This document shows, one piece after another, positions 1 to 4,961 of a stretch of DNA of 6,392 nt; positions within the stretch are counted from its first letter, which is position 1; every line of letters starts with the position of its first letter. Position numbers and translations under genes: made by a program. The stretch is from Pseudomonadota bacterium (GTDB taxonomy: Bacteria > Myxococcota > Polyangia > Polyangiales > Polyangiaceae), in the NCBI GenBank assembly GCA_023419055.1, contig JAEZYO010000653.1, positions 1 through 6,392 on the forward strand. The letters are read 5' to 3'. The notes below the pieces were generated by a model, which worked only from the letters and a program-made list of their open reading frames with translations, was not told the DNA's origin and did no database searches.

Positions 1-124
1 CAGCGGTGCTCTCCGAATCATCGGGATTCGAATCGAGCCCCTCTGCGCTGCAGCCGACGAGCAGACTGCAGCCGAGGGCAAAGGCGAGGCTGTACACACG
101 ATGTCCTGATCCCATCTGAGTCAT
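1..124 (-). CDS. Lipoprotein, N-terminal part (gene runs off the left edge)
   Basis: Only the first 41 codons are in the window, starting at the ATG complementary to 122-124. They read as a lipoprotein signal peptide: a short n-region with His8 and Arg9, a hydrophobic stretch VYSLAFALGCSLL, and the lipobox LVGC with the acceptor cysteine at residue 25. After the cysteine the chain becomes acidic and Ser/Asp/Asn-rich (SAEGLDSNPDDSESTA), the usual flexible tether of a mature lipoprotein. A GGAG ribosome site (complement of 132-135) lies 7 nt before this ATG and favours it over the second ATG (residue 4). The product should be lipid-modified and membrane anchored, in the outer membrane if there is one. 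The functional domain lies outside the window, so no role can be given. Confidence 0.75.
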   Translation of the reverse strand, partial: MTQMGSGHRVYSLAFALGCSLLVGCSAEGLDSNPDDSESTA

Positions 125-354
125 GAATTCGCTCCGGCACTGAGGTTCTGCAACTTTCCACCCCGCCCCCGTCACCGCACCCGTCGGCAACTTACGCGAT
201 GCGCTCCGACGAGCTCAAGACTCAAACGGCATAGTTGGAATACAAACTTTGTTCTCGCTCACGAACTTTCCTTCGAATGCGGAGCTCTGTCGTGCCGTGT
301 GCGACGCGCGAGCACCGATCGTTCTAATGATTCGCGTGTTCTTCTCCGTCGCAC

Positions 355-370
355 GCGAGGCGAAGCTCGC
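355..370. repeat. Short inverted repeat, 5-bp arms
   Basis: GCGAG (355-359) and CTCGC (366-370) are perfect complements around a 6-base loop, GCGAAG. It lies about 150 bases upstream of the reductase start. It could form a small hairpin in a leader transcript or be a protein site. In DNA this GC-rich a 5-bp match is expected by chance, so confidence in function is low. Confidence 0.2.
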
Positions 371-393
371 AGCGTTGCACTCGATCACCGAGC

Positions 394-408
394 CGAGCGT
401 CGCGCTCG
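394..408. repeat. Short palindrome, 6-bp arms with 3-base centre
   Basis: CGAGCG (394-399) and CGCTCG (403-408) are perfect complements around TCG. The element lies 111 bases upstream of the reductase ATG. It may be an operator half-site pair or a tight hairpin. There is no following T-run, so it is not a terminator. Function is unproven. Confidence 0.25.
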
Positions 409-519
409 AGCATCGGGCGGCAAGCCGGCGACTCGCGACGAACTTGTTACTCTCTCGTGCGCCCAGGCTCGGACCATCAATGCGACCGAGAGCCAGATCT
501 CGAAACAGGACGACATCAC

Positions 520-1230
520 ATGAAAATCGGCATCATCGGCGCTGGGCCCATGGGAACCACCCTCGCGCGTCACCTCGTGCGGCTCCGCCACGACGTCACT
601 ATCGCGAACGCGCGGGGACCCGAGAGCCTCTCGGCGCTGGCGCGTGAGGTCGGCGTGACGCCGGTTTCCTTGAACGAAGCGGTCAAGGAGCGCGAAGTCG
701 TCATCCTGGCGATCCCGACGAGGGCCGTGCCCGAGCTGCCGCGTGCGCTGTTCACGGACCTACCCACGAACGTCGTCGTGGTCGACATCACCAACTACCA
801 CCCGGAGCTTCGTGACGGCCGCATCGACGCGATAGAACGGGGCCTGCTCGACAGCCAATGGGTCGCGCACGAGATCGGTCATCCCGTGATCAAGGCCTTC
901 AACAGCATCCTCGCGGAGAGCCTCCTCGAGAAAGGCGCGCCGAGAGGAACCGATGGGCGCATCGCTCTCCCAGTCGCCGGCGACCCGCCCGACGCCAAAG
1001 CCAAAGTCGTGAGGCTGATAGACGACATCGGCTTCGACCCCGTCGACGCAGGCGGTCTCGAGGAGTCCTTTCGACAGAGCACCGGAGCGCCCGCTTACTG
1101 CAAGGATCTCGACGAAAGCAGCCTACGCCGCGCGCTCGCCGAAGCCGACCGCCGGCGCGTGGCGGAGTATCGCGCCGCGCGAGAAGCCGAGCTCAGGCGT
1201 GTCCTCGCGTCACGCTCCACCTCTCGATAG
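520..1230 (+). CDS. NAD(P)-binding reductase, F420-dependent NADP reductase-like family
   Basis: The 236-aa protein opens with a Rossmann dinucleotide-binding motif, GIIGAGPMG (residues 4-12; glycines 7, 9 and 12). After strand 2 comes NARGPESL (30-37), the segment that in this family contacts the NADPH 2'-phosphate. VVILAIPTRAVPEL (60-73), VVVVDITNYHP (85-95) and VIKAFNSI (123-130, with the KAFN signature) complete the fold, and STGAPAYCKDL (187-197) matches the usual C-terminal block. Length is typical. The start is chosen because an AGGA (507-510) sits 9 nt upstream and the Rossmann motif begins at once; an in-frame ATG at 457 would add 21 unconserved residues. Relatives are often annotated as F420-dependent NADP reductases, but many act on other substrates. 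Nothing here shows F420 synthesis, so the substrate is unknown. It appears to be a cytoplasmic single-gene unit. Confidence 0.85.
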   Translation: MKIGIIGAGPMGTTLARHLVRLRHDVTIANARGPESLSALAREVGVTPVSLNEAVKEREVVILAIPTRAVPELPRALFTDLPTNVVVVDITNYHPELRDGRIDAIERGLLDSQWVAHEIGHPVIKAFNSILAESLLEKGAPRGTDGRIALPVAGDPPDAKAKVVRLIDDIGFDPVDAGGLEESFRQSTGAPAYCKDLDESSLRRALAEADRRRVAEYRAAREAELRRVLASRSTSR

Positions 1231-1404
1231 GCCGCCTCCGCGCGGTCACGAACGCACGAACCGGCTCCCTTACTCCGCGCAGCGGATCTCGGCGATACCT
1301 CGCGTGTGAGATCGGTCGGCTGCGGTCGAGGAGAAGTCGAGAAACAGCGTGCCGGCGTGTACGCGAGAAGGTCGCGAAAAGGACGCTATCAGGCGCCTTC
1401 GCGT
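1231..1404. other. Convergent gap between reductase and mtnN
   Basis: These 174 bases lie between two genes that point at each other, so a bidirectional terminator would be expected. The best structure is GATCTC (1285-1290) with GAGATC (1308-1313), with an inner GCG (1292-1294)/CGC (1301-1303) pairing inside a 17-base interior. It lacks a T-run on either side, so an intrinsic terminator is not supported. No gene is evident. Confidence 0.4.
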
Positions 1405-2163
1405 CTACGCCTCGAACGCCAGTTCGTCCGACAGGAACTCGAGCACGACGCCGAGAGAGAAGTGTGACGCCAGGGCCTCGAGGAACTTCGGGAAGTCGAC
1501 CGGGGCGCCGTGATCGGCCGTATCGGAGATGGTTCGAACCACGCCGAACGGGATCTTCGATTCGACGCACACCTGCGCCACGGCCGCCCCCTCCATTTCG
1601 ACACACAGCGCGGACGGAAGGGCCGCCTTGAGCTCACTCGACACGCGCGCGTCGGCGACGAAGCGATCGCCGCTCGCAATCAAGCCTTCATGCACCGCGG
1701 GACGGGTCAGTCCGAAGGCGCGGAGGTTCACGGCGAGGCCGTCCAGCCCTCGCTCGACGAAGCGACCGACGGCGCGAACCAGTGCGCGCTGGATCGCCAC
1801 GTTCGCCTCGATGTACCGGATACCGGACAAGGGGATCTCGAATTGCTCGAACAGCGGCCGTGCATCGAGATCGTGCTGAACGAGCGTCTTCGCGACGACG
1901 ACGTCGCCGACCCGACAGGCGGGATCGAGCCCACCGGCGACCCCCGTGAAGACCACGGCGTCGATCGGGAATCGTGTGATCGCGGCAGATACGGTCGCCG
2001 CGGCCGCCACCTTGCCCCAACGCGAGAACGCGACCAGGACCTCCCTTCCACGGAGCCTGCCCCACAAGAAGCGTCGCCCGACGAGGTCGACCTCGTGACA
2101 CGCTTCCAATGAGGAGGCGATCAACTGAACTTCTTGCGGCATGGCGCCGAGGATGGCGATCAT
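1405..2163 (-). CDS. mtnN: 5'-methylthioadenosine/S-adenosylhomocysteine nucleosidase
   Basis: This 252-aa cytoplasmic enzyme should hydrolyse methylthioadenosine and S-adenosylhomocysteine to adenine and the thioribose or ribosyl-homocysteine product. It clears inhibitors of methylation and polyamine synthesis and salvages methionine. The family landmarks are present in order: the N-terminal ILGAMPQEV with Glu11 (equivalent to E. coli Glu12), FTGVAGGLD (72-80) in the phosphorylase-like core, HDLDARP (97-103), SGDRFV (164-169), CVEMEGAAVAQVC (187-199) with the ribose-binding Glu189/Glu191 pair, and RTISDTAD (210-217) with the catalytic Asp214. It is about 20 residues longer than the E. coli enzyme, the extra length lying mainly around 138-160. 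The ATG complement at 2161-2163 puts the signature right at the N-terminus; its ribosome site is weak (AGG/CAGG). Futalosine hydrolase is a possible alternative because the families are close, but the EMEGAA block and length favour MTAN. Confidence 0.9.
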   Translation of the reverse strand: MIAILGAMPQEVQLIASSLEACHEVDLVGRRFLWGRLRGREVLVAFSRWGKVAAAATVSAAITRFPIDAVVFTGVAGGLDPACRVGDVVVAKTLVQHDLDARPLFEQFEIPLSGIRYIEANVAIQRALVRAVGRFVERGLDGLAVNLRAFGLTRPAVHEGLIASGDRFVADARVSSELKAALPSALCVEMEGAAVAQVCVESKIPFGVVRTISDTADHGAPVDFPKFLEALASHFSLGVVLEFLSDELAFEA

Positions 2164-2275
2164 CGCGCCTGCCTATACGAGGAACTCGTTCGAGCCGCAG
2201 CAGGCCTGGGATTCGGCGTGCCAAGCCGTGGGAACTTCTCGAGTCATTTCAATGGATTACAAAAAGATCTCCACC

Positions 2276-2300
2276 CGCGTCGATTGGTCTACGCGTCGAT
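2276..2300. repeat. 9-bp direct repeat in the mtnN/YCII divergent promoter region
   Basis: CGCGTCGAT occurs at 2276-2284 and again at 2292-2300, 16 bp start to start (about one and a half helical turns). It lies 64-88 bases before the YCII-protein ATG, in the 200-base gap between two divergent genes. Possible readings are an activator or repressor site, or part of an ECF-type promoter, since the left copy contains CGTCGA and the right copy is followed by C to give CGATC. No footprint-like symmetry was found beyond this. Confidence 0.3.
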
Positions 2301-2351
2301 CGTTGTCCAGGTGAACCGAGGCGGCAGACGCCGCTCTCCTTCACCCACGTC

Positions 2352-2356
2352 AGGAG
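2352..2356 (+). promoter_or_regulatory. Ribosome binding site of the YCII-domain gene
   Basis: AGGAG stands 7 nt before the ATG at 2364. It decides the start: the reading frame is open back to an ATG at 2109, but that upstream part is Arg/Ser-rich, unlike the family, and has no comparable site. Confidence 0.7.
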
Positions 2357-2363
2357 CAATCCC

Positions 2364-3110
2364 ATGCGTTTCATGCTGATGCACAAGAACGACCCGAACA
2401 CCGAGGCCGGGAACCCGCCGCCCCTGGAGCTCGTCCACCAGATGGGAGAGTTCGTCGGAGAATACGCGAGAAGCGGTCGGCTCATCGACGGCGCCGGTCT
2501 GGGCGCGAGCAAGACTCGCACGCGCTTAACGTTCCGCAACGGACGTTCCACGGTCAAGACGGGGCCGTACACCGGAGAGCACGAGCTACCGGCGGCGATG
2601 TTGCTGCTCAAGGTGCGCACTCGCGAAGAAGCGATCGGTTGGGCCGAGCGCTACGGCAAGATCCTCGGCGACGGCGAGATCGAGCTCGGCAAGGTCAACG
2701 AACCCTGGGACATCGGCCTGATGCCCGCCCCGGAGAATCCGCCCTTGCAGATGCTGCTCATCGAGAAGGCAGACCCGGCGAGCGAGAGTGGCGCGCGCAG
2801 CCCGCAGCAGAAAGCCGCGCTCTCGCGCCTGAAAACCGAGATGAGCAAGGCCGGCGTGCTCGTTCGCACGCACGCGCTCGCGCCGAGCAGCAAGGGTAAG
2901 CGGCTCTTGTTCAAGGACAACGAGCTCCGGGTGCTCGACGGTCCGTTCCTCGAGTCGAAGGAGCTCGTCGGCGGCTTCGCGGTGCTCGAGCTCTCGGGCA
3001 TCGAGGAGGCGCTTCAGACCTGCAAGGCCTACGCGAAGATCCTGGGTGGCACGCTGGAGATCGACCTTCGGCTCCTCGACGAAGACGAGCAGGTCGACGG
3101 CGCAGAGTAG
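2364..3110 (+). CDS. Tandem YCII/DGPF-domain protein
   Basis: The 248-aa protein contains two related YCII-type alpha/beta-barrel domains. The first spans about residues 1-115: it opens with RFMLMHKND, has the TGPY turn at 66-69 in the position of the DGPF motif, then AAMLLLKVRTREEAIGWAERYGKILG and a GEIELGKVNEPWDIG end. The second spans about 127-237: LQMLLIEK, a central helix, VLDGPFLESKELVGGFAVLEL with DGPF at 192-195, and EEALQTCKAYAKILGG. The repeated '...A..WA..YAKILG' helices show internal duplication. A Pro-rich linker (120-127) joins them. Single-domain relatives are about 110-130 aa, so this is a double-length form. It is predicted cytoplasmic, with no signal peptide. The biochemical role of DGPF-type YCII proteins is largely unknown; in other bacteria they are often linked to ECF sigma factors, but none is visible here. 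It ends only 8 nt from the convergent protease gene. Confidence 0.8.
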   Translation: MRFMLMHKNDPNTEAGNPPPLELVHQMGEFVGEYARSGRLIDGAGLGASKTRTRLTFRNGRSTVKTGPYTGEHELPAAMLLLKVRTREEAIGWAERYGKILGDGEIELGKVNEPWDIGLMPAPENPPLQMLLIEKADPASESGARSPQQKAALSRLKTEMSKAGVLVRTHALAPSSKGKRLLFKDNELRVLDGPFLESKELVGGFAVLELSGIEEALQTCKAYAKILGGTLEIDLRLLDEDEQVDGAE

Positions 3111-3118
3111 AGTGAGCT

Positions 3119-3940
3119 TCAAGAGCTGGCTGGGCAGCTGGCGCGAAAGGCGACCCGGTCGACCCGTGGTCCCGTCACGCTGGCAGCCCGGCACTGCTCC
3201 TCGATCCAGCTGATGACCTCGCACGTCATTCGCACTCCGCGATTGTGGTCGGGACGGCTGGACGAGACCCCACTCGTGTGGACCGCGAGGAGAAGGCGGA
3301 TTTCGCCGTTACCGAGCAGCCAGAGTGGGCTGCCACTGTGACCGCGGCTGGTGTCGAGTTGGTAGATCACGTGGGTCGGTGAAATGCCGGTGACGGCGAT
3401 GTGCCCCGAGTGGCGCCACATCGTCCCCAGCGACCAACCGAGGGGCGGAGTGCTGCCGCCGGGGTAGCCGGCGTTGGTGAGCAAGGTCGCCGTATTGGCG
3501 GCGCTGCGCGGCTGCAGCATCATGAACTCGCTGGGTCGCGTAAACGCCGCGGGCGTGAGAGCGAGAGCGACGTCGAGAGTCGGATGGAAACGGAACCGTG
3601 CTCTCGAAACCGTTTGCACGCGGGGATTGGCGGGGCGCCGCTCCGCTTCCGTTCCCGCCGACAGGTCCGCGCCCGGCGTCACCGTGACCTCTGGCTTGTT
3701 TCGGAGCACGTGCCCTGCCGTGAGCACGACCTGCGGTGCGATCAACGTACCCGTAGCGATGCCACCCGTCGGGGTTCGTATCATGCAGATCGTGTTGAAG
3801 GGAAAGAGCCGGGTCGACGGGTGTGCGCTCGCGCTCTGAACCTGAACGCGATCGTCGCTGCCTATCGGCGTCTCGACGTAGTCTTCGAACAGTTCCGAAA
3901 AGTCTTCTGCCGTCCAAGCATCCATCCAACGATGAGCCAC
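3119..3940 (-). CDS. Glutamyl-endopeptidase-like serine protease B (S1B, V8/GluSE type)
   Basis: This 273-aa chymotrypsin-fold protease belongs to the V8/Bacillus GluSE group, which cuts after Glu. Numbered from the GTG start, the triad is His77 (LTAGHVL), Asp123 (HPTLDVALAL) and Ser202 (RGHSGSPLW). AVHTSGV carries His221, the family's S1 residue for binding a P1 glutamate. Other matches to the Bacillus enzyme are IGSDDRVQV (27-35), TVTPG, LGTMWRHSGHIAV and HNRGVRMT. GTG is preferred because GGAGG (complement of 3948-3952) lies 7 nt upstream and the resulting MAHRWMD aligns with the neighbour's MTNRWMD; an upstream ATG at 3976 lacks this support. No signal peptide is visible. The propeptide would be only about 24 residues, ending at Glu24-Thr25. 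Cysteines at 52, 240, 250 and 269 could form disulfides, which hints at an extracytoplasmic site of action. It is the last gene of the minus-strand cassette, 43 nt after its paralog, and converges on the YCII gene. Confidence 0.88.
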   Translation of the reverse strand: MAHRWMDAWTAEDFSELFEDYVETPIGSDDRVQVQSASAHPSTRLFPFNTICMIRTPTGGIATGTLIAPQVVLTAGHVLRNKPEVTVTPGADLSAGTEAERRPANPRVQTVSRARFRFHPTLDVALALTPAAFTRPSEFMMLQPRSAANTATLLTNAGYPGGSTPPLGWSLGTMWRHSGHIAVTGISPTHVIYQLDTSRGHSGSPLWLLGNGEIRLLLAVHTSGVSSSRPDHNRGVRMTCEVISWIEEQCRAASVTGPRVDRVAFRASCPASS

Positions 3941-3947
3941 GCCATTT

Positions 3948-3952
3948 CCTCC
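3948..3952 (-). promoter_or_regulatory. Ribosome binding site selecting the GTG start of protease B
   Basis: The complement reads GGAGG, 7 nt before the GTG at 3940-3938. The paralog upstream has the same GGAGG core 8 nt before its ATG, and both starts give [M]xxRWMD, so the two sites support each other. Confidence 0.75.
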
Positions 3953-3983
3953 GTTGTCGTTCGTCCTTGCCTCCAACGCTCGC

Positions 3984-4901
3984 TCAAGGAGTGGCCGGGC
4001 AGGTGCGGCGAAAGGCTACCCGGTCGACCCGCGGCCCGGTGACCCCCGCTGCCCGGCACTCATTTTCGATCCAGGTGATGACCGCGCACGTGATTCGCAC
4101 CCCGCAGTTGCGGTTGGGCTGACATCCGGCGACTCCGTTGGTGTGCACGGCGAGCAACAACCGGATCCCGTCGTTACCGAGCAGCCAGAGCGGGCTGCCG
4201 CTGTGTCCCGGGCTCGTGTCGATGGGATAGAAGAGTCGCGTCGGCGTCACGCCGGCGATAGGCACCTGATCCGTGTGCCGCCACATGGTTCCCGACGACC
4301 ACCCGGGAGGTAGACCGGTGGTGCCACCGGGATAGCCCGCGTTCGAGAGCAACGTCGCGGTGTTGGCGTCCCCTCGCGGCTGAAGCATCATGAACTCGTT
4401 CGGCCGGGTGAACGGGGCGGGCATCAGCGCGAGCGCGATGTCGAGGGTCGGGTGGAAACGGAACCGCGAGCTCGGCACGGTCTGAGTGCGCGGGGTGGCG
4501 GGCCGCCGCTCGGCGTCGGTACCCGCCGACATGTCAGCCCCCGGAGTGATCGTGACCGATGATTCCCCCGTGAGCACGTGGCCGGCCGTGAGCACGACCT
4601 GCGGAGCGATCAGGGTACCCGAACCGAGATCGGTGCTCGGCGGCCTCCGCACGAGGCAGATCGTATTGAAGGGGAACAGTCGCGTGGACGGGCGCGTCGC
4701 CACGCTGCGGACCTGGACGCGGTCGTCGTTGGCGATCGGTGTCTCGCCGTAGTCTTCCATGACTTCCGGAGACGAGCGCCCGAGCGCACCGCCGAAGGGC
4801 TGCAGCCCCACCAATGATCGGTCTCCTCGCAGCGCGCGCTCGAAGTCGTGCGCCGCCGCGATGTCTCTCGAACTTAGCTGATCCATCCATCGATTCGTCA
4901 T
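3984..4901 (-). CDS. Glutamyl-endopeptidase-like serine protease A (S1B, V8/GluSE type)
   Basis: This 305-aa protease is a paralog of the next gene downstream, roughly 70% identical by eye over the catalytic region. The triad is His108 (LTAGHVL), Asp154 (HPTLDIALAL) and Ser234 (PGHSGSPLW), with the S1 His253 in AVHTNGV, the same string as in Bacillus licheniformis GluSE. The likely mature start is Thr54 in GETPIANDDRVQV, following Glu53. The N-terminal region is about 29 residues longer than in protease B, with an acidic/hydrophobic segment (12-50) and no signal peptide. It has an extra cysteine pair, Cys260 and Cys266, in the loop after the S1 histidine that the paralog lacks; Cys82, 272, 282 and 301 are shared. 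GGAGG (complement of 4910-4914) lies 8 nt before the ATG. It is the middle gene of the cassette, 49 nt after the cell-wall hydrolase. Strict Glu specificity is inferred from the conserved histidine. Confidence 0.88.
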   Translation of the reverse strand: MTNRWMDQLSSRDIAAAHDFERALRGDRSLVGLQPFGGALGRSSPEVMEDYGETPIANDDRVQVRSVATRPSTRLFPFNTICLVRRPPSTDLGSGTLIAPQVVLTAGHVLTGESSVTITPGADMSAGTDAERRPATPRTQTVPSSRFRFHPTLDIALALMPAPFTRPNEFMMLQPRGDANTATLLSNAGYPGGTTGLPPGWSSGTMWRHTDQVPIAGVTPTRLFYPIDTSPGHSGSPLWLLGNDGIRLLLAVHTNGVAGCQPNRNCGVRITCAVITWIENECRAAGVTGPRVDRVAFRRTCPATP

Positions 4902-4909
4902 GATTGTCT

Positions 4910-4914
4910 CCTCC
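4910..4914 (-). promoter_or_regulatory. Ribosome binding site of protease A
   Basis: The complement reads GGAGG inside GGGAGGAGA, 8 nt before the ATG at 4901-4899. It is a near-consensus site, stronger than those of the genes in the left half of the window. Confidence 0.75.
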
Positions 4915-4930
4915 CGAGTCCTGATTCGGC

Positions 4931-4961
4931 GCGCGGCTCAACGGCGCGGCTCAACGGCGCG
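4931..4961. repeat. 13-bp tandem repeat across the hydrolase stop codon
   Basis: The unit GCGCGGCTCAACG occurs at 4931-4943 and 4944-4956, followed by a partial GCGCG (4957-4961), about 2.4 copies without mismatch. The right copy contains the stop codon (complement of 4951-4953) of the lysozyme/VanY gene; the left copy lies in the spacer before protease A. Its unit is not a multiple of three but does not change the reading frame end, because translation stops in the first copy reached. It is probably a slippage product. Confidence 0.8.

Larger units (their letters stand above)
125..519. other. Gene-free divergent intergenic region
   Basis: About 395 bases separate the divergent starts of the lipoprotein (minus) and the reductase (plus), so both promoters probably lie here. 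I found no convincing sigma-70 -35/-10 pair. The short open frames crossing the region are Arg/Ser/Ala-rich, lack ribosome sites and overlap the reductase out of frame, so I do not call them genes. The stretch around 228-260 is locally AT-richer than the surroundings and could hold promoter elements. Two short inverted repeats (355-370 and 394-408) are listed separately. Confidence 0.5.

Noticed and set aside
249..647. Possible small gene upstream of the reductase
   Set aside because: It has no ribosome site, ends inside the reductase in another frame, and becomes Arg/His-rich exactly where the real gene begins.
1285..1313. GATCTC/GAGATC stem as a bidirectional terminator
   Set aside because: The arms are short, the interior is 17 bases and no T-run follows; it could be chance.
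858..1631. Plus-strand open frame of 257 codons overlapping the reductase and mtnN
   Set aside because: It is Arg/Ser-rich low complexity and overlaps two well-supported genes in other frames.
1510..2112. Plus-strand open frame opposite mtnN
   Set aside because: The minus strand encodes every MTAN signature in order; this frame has no family features.
3124..3139. AGCTG/CAGCT hairpin as a terminator between the YCII gene and protease B
   Set aside because: The stem is only 5 bp, lies within the last codons of protease B and has no T-run on either strand.
4071..4840. Inactive or degenerate copy among the two protease paralogs
   Set aside because: Both copies keep His, Asp, Ser and the S1 histidine, with no frameshift or internal stop, so neither is a pseudogene.
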